Of a DNA stretch of 64,000 nucleotides, positions 16,986-25,415 are shown piece by piece. The stretch spans positions 1,860,001 to 1,924,000 of the forward strand of contig NZ_CP035686.1 of assembly GCF_009665255.1 (NCBI RefSeq), read 5' to 3'. The position numbers and the translations under genes were made by a program. Positions within the stretch are counted from its first letter, which is position 1, and each line of letters begins with the position of its first letter. The notes under the pieces were generated by a model. That model was not told the DNA's origin and ran no database searches. It saw only the letters and a list, made by a program, of their open reading frames with translations. The stretch is from Vibrio metoecus. Its GTDB lineage: Bacteria > Pseudomonadota > Gammaproteobacteria > Enterobacterales > Vibrionaceae.

Positions 16986-17205
16986 CAGTAAAAATCCTTT
17001 TGATCAATGTCTGCATAGCTTAGATTGTATTGAAAACTAGATTTAGCTACACTAATTACATTTAAAAATCACTCGTTAGATATTTTTCTAAATATCTCGA
17101 CGAATATCAAAATCAGTTCATTGCAATTTTAAACATCTGTAGAAATATTAAAATCATAAATAATTTAAGGTTGAAATTAACATATAAATTCATACTTATC
17201 ATTCA
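16986..17205. other. AT-rich gap where vpsG would be expected
   Basis: These 220 bases between vpsF and vpsH have no reading frame of gene length and no hexapeptide-repeat remnant that I can translate. In the V. cholerae order I know, vpsG (a serine-acetyltransferase-like gene) lies between vpsF and vpsH. It may hold a secondary promoter for vpsH-K, but I see no clear consensus. Confidence 0.5.
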
Positions 17206-18423
17206 CTATACAGAATTTGTTAGATAGTATTTAGATGAACGGTAGTGACAGGATAAAACCACAACCAAAAACATCAATGCAGGAGTTTTTACCGTTAAAG
17301 CATTATTTGTAACTGATATCAAAATAAAACTGAGAAGAACAATTTTAGCTGACCATTCTTGCTTGTAAACCAACATAAAAGGAACAAGATAAGTAGAAAA
17401 CAGTAAACCCATGCACCCTAGTAGACCAAAATTTAGAATCCAGCCAATCAAGTAGTTTTCAACAACATTAATACCAATATAAAAAACAATATCATTCAAC
17501 AGCCCGTGTGAAGCACCTAATAGCCACTCAGAATAAGATAACTGTTCAAGTAAAATAAAGGCATCGAATCTCGCTTCAGCACTAGCATCAATATGCAACT
17601 TTGATAAAACCCTCTCACCTATTGGACTTAAGACCAAGATCAAAACTACAGTAATTAGAGAGAAATAGACCAAAGCCTGTAAGTAAGCAAATTTCAGTTT
17701 TTGGTAGCGAATTCCGGGGCCTAAAAAATCACGTAACCTAGGTAATATCACGAGAAAGTTTCCCAATAGAAAAATACCTAACGCCGCACGGCCTCCAAAA
17801 GCAAAAAGCCCTAGCACTACAACAGAGACATATAGAGCAACTGGAATTTTTGTATAACGCATCACAATAGGAGTCAACGATGCAGTAATAAGTGCATTGT
17901 TAAGCGGATGTGCCAGAAAGGCAGTAGAGCGGAAGAATGAAAAACTACCAATCTCAACAGCAACTATGCTCTGGCCCAAGACAAACTCAATAATGGCGAT
18001 GCAAGAATTAAGAAATAGAAGGTAACCGAGTAAAGCTTGCAATTGTACTTTGGCTGAATCGGATAACCCATACACAACAGGAATTAGTATCAAAGGGATA
18101 AAAATCGTATCGATAAGATATGCCAACCCAGATGTACCAAAGCGCATGAAGCCATATAAAATGACAGCAAGTATCGACGTTATAGCCAACAGCCATGCCT
18201 TTCTGAGTTCGTGTAATGACTTAACAAGATTAAAAAGTCCAATTCTAAATAACAGAAAAGTAAAAACTCCCATACTTAAATAGGAATAGGCATGAATTTT
18301 AAGAATAGGACTCCCACCTTCTGAAACATACTGAATACCTATATTTTCGAGTAGAAAAGCCCCCAGCAAAAAAGCGCTGATTACAATCAGATTCATCCAT
18401 CGAATGAGATTACGATCGCTCAA
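17206..18423 (-). CDS. vpsF: VpsF, Wzy-like polysaccharide polymerase
   Basis: The 405-residue inner-membrane protein has about 10-12 hydrophobic segments spread along its length and a periplasmic-type loop near 270-320 (ASAEARFDAFILLEQLSYSE, WLLGASHG), as in Wzy polymerases that join flipped repeat units. The assignment to VpsF rests on overall resemblance and on its position after vpsE; Wzy sequences diverge strongly. The start is TTG at 18423 overlapping the vpsE stop (TTGA), with GGGGG upstream, so translation is coupled. Confidence 0.8.
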   Translation of the reverse strand: MSDRNLIRWMNLIVISAFLLGAFLLENIGIQYVSEGGSPILKIHAYSYLSMGVFTFLLFRIGLFNLVKSLHELRKAWLLAITSILAVILYGFMRFGTSGLAYLIDTIFIPLILIPVVYGLSDSAKVQLQALLGYLLFLNSCIAIIEFVLGQSIVAVEIGSFSFFRSTAFLAHPLNNALITASLTPIVMRYTKIPVALYVSVVVLGLFAFGGRAALGIFLLGNFLVILPRLRDFLGPGIRYQKLKFAYLQALVYFSLITVVLILVLSPIGERVLSKLHIDASAEARFDAFILLEQLSYSEWLLGASHGLLNDIVFYIGINVVENYLIGWILNFGLLGCMGLLFSTYLVPFMLVYKQEWSAKIVLLSFILISVTNNALTVKTPALMFLVVVLSCHYRSSKYYLTNSV

Positions 18424-19829
18424 TTAAACCCCCATTTTGAGAATAAACGCTGACGCACATTAAAGGCATTGGCACACAATAAACACAAGCCATAGAATAG
18501 TAATGATGAGGTGACATAAAAAACTAGAACGAAAACGGAACTTATAGTCAGTGACCACTGTTTAACTGCGTATAAATAGCAGCCCATCAGAAGTGAAGAG
18601 ATGATCACTTTTACAGCATCAATACCAACTATATAGCGATACCCTACCCTCAGTGCACAGCTAAAAGAAAATATAGCGATTAAGCAACTAACTATAAGCA
18701 AGCTAATTGCTGCGCCTAGTATACCAAACTGATTGAGCATAAAGGGTAACAGTAAAATATTAACAAATAATCCAAAGACAGAAACCCATAGCAATTTGCG
18801 GGTTTGTAATAAAAACTGCAAACCATGATCAAGATAATGTCCTTTAAAATTAATTAGATATATAGCTAATGCTAATATCCAGAATAATGCATTAGAACCA
18901 CTTATATATTGCTCTCCCAAAAAAAGTGTAATGATCTCTTTTTGCAATATGCCCAATCCAAGCAAGGCTGGAAAAGTAATGGCAACTAATAAATGCAGGT
19001 AGGCCTTATGTTGATTCAATATGGTTGCTTTATCTTCTGAGTGCTTAGCTAAATTAGGATAGAGTGGCATAGCGACAACCATGAAAACTAAGCCCAGAAT
19101 ACCCATCAACAAGTTGGCTTGTGCTGCATAAATACCTGTTTCATACATTCCTGAAAAGTGGGCGATGAATAAGCGATCAACTCTACTACTCAATACCCCG
19201 ATACCTCCAGCTAACATAATCGGAATTCCATAAATAAGTAGACGCTTTAGTATATCGAGATGCCATTTAGGTCGCTTAGGGAGGCCAAGGACTAAAACAC
19301 CGAGCCCAAAACTCAAGGTTAATGCGAATAGCGCTGATTCAATGGTGGCAGAATAAGAAAAACATAGCATAGAGAGCATTATCGATGAGATTGACTGTAA
19401 TAAGCTAGCTTGACGATAAGCTCTTAAACGCTCATTCAAACGACTAAATTCTAACTGATACTGATATATTGACTTAACAAACAGTAAAGCACATAGCGCT
19501 AACAACCGTTCCAAATTCAGATCCTGATAGACAAGCAAGATTACAGCTATAGCCAAGAAACCAAGTAAAGATCCGAGTATAGTCATCAATGAAATAGTTT
19601 GAACAAGCTGCGCTTGCTCACGAACCGAATATGCAGGATAAAAGCGTAACATTGACGTGTTAAGCCATTGAGTACTAAAAGCACGCACCAATTCTAGAAC
19701 CACCATTGCAACAGCCAAAATGCCATAGTTTTCTAAAGTAAGAAAGCGGGTTTGTACAGCCATCAAAACAAAGACGCTTAAAGCTGAAAAGGCCTGAGCT
19801 GGAGCATACTGGAATAAATATCTAATCAA
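18420..19829 (-). CDS. vpsE: VpsE, Wzx-type polysaccharide flippase
   Basis: The 469-residue MATE/MOP-superfamily transporter has about 14 membrane segments. It should flip lipid-linked VPS repeat units across the inner membrane. Typical features are an N-terminal segment with YAPAQAFSALSVFVLMAVQT, the central KRLLIYGIPIMLAGG followed by SSRVDRLFIAHFSG (the common Wzx position for a DRxxI element), and a membrane-rich C-terminus. The start is TTG at 19829 with GAGGAAATAAC upstream. Its base composition is nearer the rest of the cluster than the AT-rich genes just upstream. Confidence 0.85.
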   Translation of the reverse strand: MIRYLFQYAPAQAFSALSVFVLMAVQTRFLTLENYGILAVAMVVLELVRAFSTQWLNTSMLRFYPAYSVREQAQLVQTISLMTILGSLLGFLAIAVILLVYQDLNLERLLALCALLFVKSIYQYQLEFSRLNERLRAYRQASLLQSISSIMLSMLCFSYSATIESALFALTLSFGLGVLVLGLPKRPKWHLDILKRLLIYGIPIMLAGGIGVLSSRVDRLFIAHFSGMYETGIYAAQANLLMGILGLVFMVVAMPLYPNLAKHSEDKATILNQHKAYLHLLVAITFPALLGLGILQKEIITLFLGEQYISGSNALFWILALAIYLINFKGHYLDHGLQFLLQTRKLLWVSVFGLFVNILLLPFMLNQFGILGAAISLLIVSCLIAIFSFSCALRVGYRYIVGIDAVKVIISSLLMGCYLYAVKQWSLTISSVFVLVFYVTSSLLFYGLCLLCANAFNVRQRLFSKWGFN

Positions 19830-19883
19830 GTTATTTCCTCATACACCATCCTATTAGAATTGCCGTAGAGTTTGCCAAGTTTT

Positions 19884-19964
19884 CCCCATATCACATAAGC
19901 CACATATGCACATGGTTACAATCTCAACTTCTATCTACCTGCAACTCCAAATAGTTTGGAGATA
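19884..19964. repeat. Decayed ERIC-like repeat at the 3' edge of the extra glycosyltransferase gene
   Basis: The right half of the element at 27646-27775 can be aligned here by eye: CCCCA, then TATGC-CATGG, CTCA-CTT, CTAC, and GCAACTCCAA-TAG-TTGG in the same order with substitutions. The left half is not recognisable. The element spans the 3' end of the glycosyltransferase gene, whose last residues (NYLELQVDRS) are read from it. Confidence 0.55.
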
Positions 19965-21054
19965 AATTCGAATGTACCAACTTCATGAATTCTTCAGCAC
20001 GAACATCTGATGACTCAGCTTTTGCCAATCTAACCCTATTGATGATTCTATCTTTATCTCTAGCAACTAAGATAGCATCACGGCATTTTTCAATAAATTC
20101 GTCTTTTGTCTTCGCTTCATAAACCTCACTTGATAGATTTATATAATCATCGTGAGTCTTGGTAGCAACAACTATTTTACCAAGGGATAAATATTGATAA
20201 ATCTTATTGTGATGAACATAACTTGACAATTCATTTATATTATCAAGCATTAAACACACATCCCAAGAGTAAACCTCATTTTGAATCAAATCATATGGAA
20301 CCATTCCAATATATTCTACGTTATTAGACCTAAAAATATCATTCATTCTCTTAGATTTTTTTTCATCTTTAAAATTTATCGCACCTGCGAACTTAAAATT
20401 AAAATCAGAAAACTCCTTAACTAACATTTCCACCAAATCAATATCAATTGTAATTTCGTTCATATTACCTGCATATCCAAACACGATCGCACCTGAATTA
20501 ATAATGGAGGAAAACTTATTGATATTCCATAGGGAAAGATCTACCGTATTTGGCCAATACTTCCCAACAACATTAATACCCAGATGTTTCCTGCAATATA
20601 TAGCAGCCAAATTTTTACTTGTGCATAACAACATATCACTACGGGTAGCAAGTGTTGTTTCATCTTTTTTTGTCAAAAAGTCATTCATCAAACTATACGG
20701 ATCAACAAATAGAGATACTATTTTCTTTTTCTTTAACTTCAACAAAGGAACAATATATGCAACATGGGTGTTAGTTAAAAGAAAAACATCGTTCCCTCTA
20801 ATTTTACCATATAAAAAGAAAAAACTTATCATCATTTCCATAAATTCTAAAATATGATATTTCCGCCTAATCCTTTCTGGGAAAAACGTATAAAAGTAAG
20901 ATATATTAACAAATTCAGATCGAACCTTAACCTTAAAATAATCTTTAATATTTCTTTTAACAACGACGTTTATATTTCCATATCTCTTCGATATCGCCTC
21001 AATAGTAGCTTTATTTTGGAACTCTATAGTTGAAACAATTGCCAAGACGTTCAT
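19924..21054 (-). CDS. Extra GT4-like glycosyltransferase inserted in vps-I
   Basis: The 376-residue protein has a GT-B layout. Its N-terminal domain includes NVLAIVSTIEFQNKATIEAI and DVFLLTNTHVAYIVPLLKLK. The C-terminal domain has GYAGNMNEITIDIDLVEML, EYIGMVPYDLI, a Glu-containing WDVCLMLDNINELSSYVHHN and KIYQYLSLGKIVVATKTHDD, which match the usual order of donor-binding segments. I recognise no specific sugar preference. It is AT-rich and starts one base after the upstream flippase gene, with AAAAGGA before the ATG. Its last ten or so residues are encoded by repeat-like DNA. I do not know it from the standard V. cholerae vps cluster; it probably adds a residue specific to this variant polymer. 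Confidence 0.82.
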   Translation of the reverse strand: MNVLAIVSTIEFQNKATIEAISKRYGNINVVVKRNIKDYFKVKVRSEFVNISYFYTFFPERIRRKYHILEFMEMMISFFFLYGKIRGNDVFLLTNTHVAYIVPLLKLKKKKIVSLFVDPYSLMNDFLTKKDETTLATRSDMLLCTSKNLAAIYCRKHLGINVVGKYWPNTVDLSLWNINKFSSIINSGAIVFGYAGNMNEITIDIDLVEMLVKEFSDFNFKFAGAINFKDEKKSKRMNDIFRSNNVEYIGMVPYDLIQNEVYSWDVCLMLDNINELSSYVHHNKIYQYLSLGKIVVATKTHDDYINLSSEVYEAKTKDEFIEKCRDAILVARDKDRIINRVRLAKAESSDVRAEEFMKLVHSNLSPNYLELQVDRS

Positions 21055-21055
21055 T

Positions 21056-22351
21056 TTAAAATCCTTTTAATTTTATAAAAGATGTAATTGTAACAATAGG
21101 ATTAAGTAATCCAACTAATGATACATTAATCACTTTAGATATTGGCTTCAAGCCTCTAAATACATAGTAAATAATAAAATCAGATATAACATAAGACATC
21201 AAGGATGCAAATGCAGCACCTTCAATATAAAACTTAGGAATAAGAATAAAATTTAAAACCAAATTTAAAATTGTTGCAATAATTGCCTTTATTATTTCAA
21301 ACCTAGCTAACCCATATATAATCAACAAGGCGGAGTATAGTTTTGATGATATTTGAAAAAAGACAACAAAAGAAAGTATAGATAAAGTCAGCTTTGATTT
21401 TTCATATTCAGAACCAAATAAAAAATCAACAACAAAGTCAGAAGAAAAATATATTAATAAAGAAAAGATAATTGACAAAATAAGCATGAACTTGGAAACA
21501 ACAGCAAGCATAGCCTCATATTTTTTATTATCCACATTATATAGATGTGCTAAAACAGGAAAAAACGCAGTCATTATTGCCACACCAACATATCCAGACT
21601 GAAGAATTATCTTCATAGGTGCTGAATATAAACCCACTGCATGCTCATCATGAAAGTAAGAAATCATTAATACATCAGCCTGCATAAATATAGGAAATAC
21701 CATTCCTGATATCATAATAGGAAATGACATTTTAAAATTATCTAACATCCATTGTTTGTCTATATTAAATGACACTTTAATAAACCATTTCTTTCTTATC
21801 AAGATCAATATCATTATCGTTCTAATTACACTTTGAATAGGAAGAAAGGCACATGTATAAACAAATGAAAAATCTAGCGATATTGCCAATATTAAATATA
21901 AGAACCCACAAACTCTAGATATAACCAATGTAATAGCTAAAATATTGGCTTTCCCTTCAGCTTCTAATAGATATCTAAGAACAATCACATGCATGAATAA
22001 AACCGTAGATATTTCTATAAAAACCAAACCAAATACGTTTTTATTAGTACTAAAGAACCAAGAAAACACTAACAATAAAATAGAGTAAATCAGCCATCCT
22101 GAAAATCTCATAACTGTTGATGATAATAGTATGCTAATTTTTTCATTTTTTTCATCAACTAAGCTTTTTACAATGAACCTATCTAAACCTAAAGTCACAA
22201 ATGTTATTAAAACTGCAGAAGTACTCTGAACAACCGATAATTCCCCTAATGTTTCCGGGCCAAAAAATCTAGCTAGCAATACAAATGCCAACAACCCTGT
22301 AAGCATAGTAACCAAACGTTCAACAAGATATAACAATGACTTATTAATCAT
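21056..22351 (-). CDS. Second Wzx-type flippase inserted in vps-I
   Basis: The 431-residue MOP-superfamily polysaccharide transporter has about 12 membrane segments, with LARFFGPETLGELSVVQSTS at the N-terminus and FKMSFPIMISGMVFPIFMQADVLMI in the middle (the usual Wzx layout). It is very AT-rich: 10 of 60 bases are G or C in 21241-21300, against 29 of 60 in vpsB at 24241-24300. A cluster with two flippases is unusual, since Wzx proteins are normally matched to one repeat unit. It may handle an altered unit, be a leftover of an acquired cassette, or share work with VpsE. The ribosome site is weak. Confidence 0.85.
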   Translation of the reverse strand: MINKSLLYLVERLVTMLTGLLAFVLLARFFGPETLGELSVVQSTSAVLITFVTLGLDRFIVKSLVDEKNEKISILLSSTVMRFSGWLIYSILLLVFSWFFSTNKNVFGLVFIEISTVLFMHVIVLRYLLEAEGKANILAITLVISRVCGFLYLILAISLDFSFVYTCAFLPIQSVIRTIMILILIRKKWFIKVSFNIDKQWMLDNFKMSFPIMISGMVFPIFMQADVLMISYFHDEHAVGLYSAPMKIILQSGYVGVAIMTAFFPVLAHLYNVDNKKYEAMLAVVSKFMLILSIIFSLLIYFSSDFVVDFLFGSEYEKSKLTLSILSFVVFFQISSKLYSALLIIYGLARFEIIKAIIATILNLVLNFILIPKFYIEGAAFASLMSYVISDFIIYYVFRGLKPISKVINVSLVGLLNPIVTITSFIKLKGF

Positions 22352-22426
22352 ATATTAACCAACCAATACAAAATAAAAGCATTGTATATTAACATCATAA
22401 GTTTATTGCGAAAAAAAATATAAATG

Positions 22427-23608
22427 TCAGTGCTTTAACTTTAATTCATAGTCAGAGAACATAACTTTATCATAAGTATTTTCATATTCACTTAATATAA
22501 ATTCAGGGGAAAATATCTTATGTAAAAAAACCTGAGCTTCTCTAACATCAATACTTTTAATTTCGTCAATTTTCATAGCTATGCCTTTTTCATTTTCTTT
22601 TGAGTAAAAAACTACACCTAGATCTACGAATTTTTTTTTCATCTCGCCTAAAACTCCCACTGGAGTAGCGATCAATGGTAACCCAGCCAAGATCATTTCT
22701 AGAGGAACTAAGCCAAAAGTTTCCTGCTCTGATAAAAATATCCCAACATCAGCTTTGCTATATTGCAAAGCTATCTCCTTCTGGGTCAACCCTCCCATAA
22801 ATTGAACATTTTCATGAAGTCCCCATTGACTAATCAATGATTCAAGTTCCAAGAAATAGGTAGGATCGACATTGGGTCCGATAATTTTTAATACTACATT
22901 TCTTCCTGAATTTTTTATTTCCATCAATAAAGAAAGTATTAGGTCAATACGCTTTCTACGTGAAATCAATGCGCAGGTAATTAATGTAACACACTCAACA
23001 CCGGTAATGGGACTTTCATTTTTTTTTGATTTATACCGAAAATCCAAAGGGTTCCCAATTATATAAATTGGTTTTTTTGTGTCTTTTTTCAGAGCTTCTC
23101 CCAACTCAACTCCAACGCAAGTGAAAACATCAACAAAAAAATTACTAAAAAAAGGCACTATTTTTTCATATAAAAAATCATTGGCTATTGACACTGGCTT
23201 TCTTGCTATTTTTCGGTATGAATGAAGAGTTAATATATTCTTAGTTCTGCCTCCAGGCCAAATCATCCAACTATTCATGTGAGCATGTACGATGTCAGGT
23301 TTATAATGTGAAATTTGTTCTCTTACCCGTAACCATCCTGCCACTATTCCTGGTAAGGGTAACCCTATACGTGATTCATTAGCAGGCGCAAATATAACTT
23401 CTACCTGTTCAGAGAGATTAATTGGACGACCGGTATACTGCTCTTGATTGCTAGGATCAAAAGCCAGGACTCGATAGTGATATTTTGAAGGCTGAGTTTT
23501 AGAGGCTAACTCACGAATCAACATCTGGCATACAGAATCTACACCACCTGCATTTTTCTCCCCCCAATTAAGAGTAGAAAGAGGCATGATCAGAAGTACT
23601 TTCTTCAT
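22427..23608 (-). CDS. vpsD: VpsD-like GT4 glycosyltransferase with mosaic composition
   Basis: The 393-residue GT-B glycosyltransferase begins MKKVLLIMPLSTLNWGEKNA, followed by GGVDSVCQML and HYKPDIVHAHMNSWMIWPGG. The donor domain has ALISRRKRIDLILSLLMEI, LKIIGPNVDPTYF, VQFMGGLTQKEIALQYSKAD and the GT4 signature FLSEQETFGLVPLEMILAG. It occupies the vpsD position, its ATG overlapping the vpsC stop. The first quarter of the gene has ordinary composition (25 of 60 G+C at 23461-23520) while the rest is AT-rich (16 of 60 at 22561-22620). This suggests a recombination joint inside the gene, so the donor specificity may differ from V. cholerae VpsD. Confidence 0.82.
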   Translation of the reverse strand: MKKVLLIMPLSTLNWGEKNAGGVDSVCQMLIRELASKTQPSKYHYRVLAFDPSNQEQYTGRPINLSEQVEVIFAPANESRIGLPLPGIVAGWLRVREQISHYKPDIVHAHMNSWMIWPGGRTKNILTLHSYRKIARKPVSIANDFLYEKIVPFFSNFFVDVFTCVGVELGEALKKDTKKPIYIIGNPLDFRYKSKKNESPITGVECVTLITCALISRRKRIDLILSLLMEIKNSGRNVVLKIIGPNVDPTYFLELESLISQWGLHENVQFMGGLTQKEIALQYSKADVGIFLSEQETFGLVPLEMILAGLPLIATPVGVLGEMKKKFVDLGVVFYSKENEKGIAMKIDEIKSIDVREAQVFLHKIFSPEFILSEYENTYDKVMFSDYELKLKH

Positions 23609-24159
23609 TGCTGATTATCCAACTGCACTGGATGGCCAATATAGGCTCGATTACTTTCCGTTTTAATGACTCGCCCTGGATTTCCAACAACGACAGCATT
23701 TCCCGGCACATCACGGACAACCACGGTACCAGCCCCTACGACAGCTCCATCGTCAATCGTGACATCTTCGACGATTGAAACATGGGGGCCAATATAGACA
23801 TAATCCCCTATCGTGGCAGCCTGCCCTTTATTCGATCCAATCACAGTAAAAGGACTTAAATTACAATTCGCCCCAATCTTCGCGGTACTGTTAACAATAA
23901 CCCCTGTCGCATGCCCGAGGTACAACCCCGGGCCGACTTGTGTTTCTTTAGGTAATTGAATTTGATAACGTACGGAAAGAATACGATGCATCAGTCTAGC
24001 CAAAGAGCGAACCAACGTATTTCGGCTACGGCATAAGCGAAACCAAAACATATAGGCAAAACCGGCATTGAGTAACAAATGTTTCGTGATTAACCCAATG
24101 CTGACCCGCCCAGTATGCCGATAAAGATCGGATTTGATCAGCGCCCAAGGTGAACTCAT
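23605..24159 (-). CDS. vpsC: VpsC, serine-acetyltransferase-like hexapeptide acyltransferase
   Basis: The 184-residue protein has a left-handed beta-helix acetyltransferase domain (about 85-165). Hexapeptide repeats include GLYLGHATGVIVNSTAKIGA, YVYIGPHVSIVEDVTIDDGA and VVGAGTVVVRDVPGNAVVVG, ending in the CysE-type NPGRVI. The N-terminal part resembles serine acetyltransferases but the cluster context points to sugar O- or N-acetylation during VPS synthesis. It is now the only acetyltransferase of the cluster, since no vpsG is seen. It overlaps vpsB and vpsD by four bases each. Confidence 0.93.
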   Translation of the reverse strand: MSSPWALIKSDLYRHTGRVSIGLITKHLLLNAGFAYMFWFRLCRSRNTLVRSLARLMHRILSVRYQIQLPKETQVGPGLYLGHATGVIVNSTAKIGANCNLSPFTVIGSNKGQAATIGDYVYIGPHVSIVEDVTIDDGAVVGAGTVVVRDVPGNAVVVGNPGRVIKTESNRAYIGHPVQLDNQQ

Positions 24160-25397
24160 GCCACCACTCCGCGAGTATCAATCACCACTTTCTTAGCAAA
24201 CTCGGTTTTATCCGCCGCTTTAAACTCTTTGTGGTCTACCAACACAACAACAATATTGGCAAGCTCAAGCGCGCGCTCTAGAGAAACCAACTCGATGCCT
24301 TGCTTCGCAAGTTTGCTTGGTAACTCAGTAATATTAGGTTCAACCGCCAACAGTTGACCCACTTTGCTCTCAGCCAGATGTTTAGTGATATCTAATGCTG
24401 GACTTTCACGCAGATCATCAATATCCGCTTTAAACGCTAAGCCTAAGCAAGCGATGATTGGCTTTTTGAATTGGTCAGCCGCTTGTTTAACTTGATCCAC
24501 AACCCAATGAGGTTTGCCATCATTCACTTCACGTGCTGTACGGATTAATTGAGCCTCATCTGGGCAGCTGTTGACGATAAACCACGGATCAACCGCGATA
24601 CAATGACCACCAACACCAGGACCCGGGTTGAGAATGCTCACACGGGGATGGCGGTTGGCTAAGCGGATCAATTCCCACACATTGATTTTGAGTTTGTCGC
24701 ACACCAAAGAGAGCTCATTCGCGAAGGCAATGTTGACGTCACGGAATGAGTTTTCGGTCAATTTGGCCATTTCCGCCGTACGCGCATTAGTGACAATGCA
24801 TTCACCTTTTACAAAAGTTTTGTACAACGCTACCGCCTTTTCACTACAAGCTTTACTTACACCACCAATGACGCGGTCATTACTCACCAGTTCTTGTAAA
24901 ACATAGCCAGGTAATACGCGCTCTGGGCAATAAGCAATCTTCACATCTGCAGCGATTCCTTTTTGCTGAGGGAAAGTGAGATCAGGACGTGCCTCGGCTA
25001 ACCATTGTGCCAACTTTTCAGTGGTACCCACTGGAGAAGTGCTTTCTAACACGACCAAGTTACCTTTGGCTAAAACCGGAGCAATCGTCTTTGCTGCAGC
25101 TTCAATATAGCTCAGGTCTGGTTCGTGATTTTCACCTTTAAATGGAGTGGGTACCGCTACCAAAAACGCATCTGCTGGCTCAGCGGCTAATGTGGCTTTT
25201 AATTTTCCAGTCATGACGGCACTGCGCACCACGATATCAAGATCGGGTTCGACAATATGAATTTCACCTTTATTGATGGTATCAACTGCGTGCGCATTAA
25301 CATCAACACCAACCACATCTAATCCACGTGAAGCCAACACTGCTGCGGTTGGTAAGCCAATGTAACCTAGGCCAATCACTGAAACTTTACTAAACAT
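24156..25397 (-). CDS. vpsB: VpsB, UDP-N-acetyl-D-mannosamine dehydrogenase-like
   Basis: The 413-residue NAD-dependent nucleotide-sugar 6-dehydrogenase of the WecC family oxidises UDP-ManNAc-type sugars to uronic acids. It has an N-terminal Rossmann motif (VSVIGLGYIGLPTAAVLASR), the central KLTENSFRDVNIAFANEL helix with catalytic Lys/Asn, and the active-site Cys in GVGGHCIAVDPWF (near residue 265). A C-terminal UDP-binding domain carries GLAFKADIDDLRESPALDI. AGGGGATG lies upstream of the ATG. With VpsA it supplies the amino-uronic acid precursor of VPS. Confidence 0.96.
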   Translation of the reverse strand: MFSKVSVIGLGYIGLPTAAVLASRGLDVVGVDVNAHAVDTINKGEIHIVEPDLDIVVRSAVMTGKLKATLAAEPADAFLVAVPTPFKGENHEPDLSYIEAAAKTIAPVLAKGNLVVLESTSPVGTTEKLAQWLAEARPDLTFPQQKGIAADVKIAYCPERVLPGYVLQELVSNDRVIGGVSKACSEKAVALYKTFVKGECIVTNARTAEMAKLTENSFRDVNIAFANELSLVCDKLKINVWELIRLANRHPRVSILNPGPGVGGHCIAVDPWFIVNSCPDEAQLIRTAREVNDGKPHWVVDQVKQAADQFKKPIIACLGLAFKADIDDLRESPALDITKHLAESKVGQLLAVEPNITELPSKLAKQGIELVSLERALELANIVVVLVDHKEFKAADKTEFAKKVVIDTRGVVA

Positions 25398-25415
25398 CTT
25401 TCATCCCCTGATGAG

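Noticed and set aside
19884..23608. Considered an insertion sequence or genomic island with integrase as the source of the AT-rich insert
   Set aside because: No transposase, integrase, terminal inverted repeats or target duplications are visible; homologous exchange of a sugar-gene cassette fits better.
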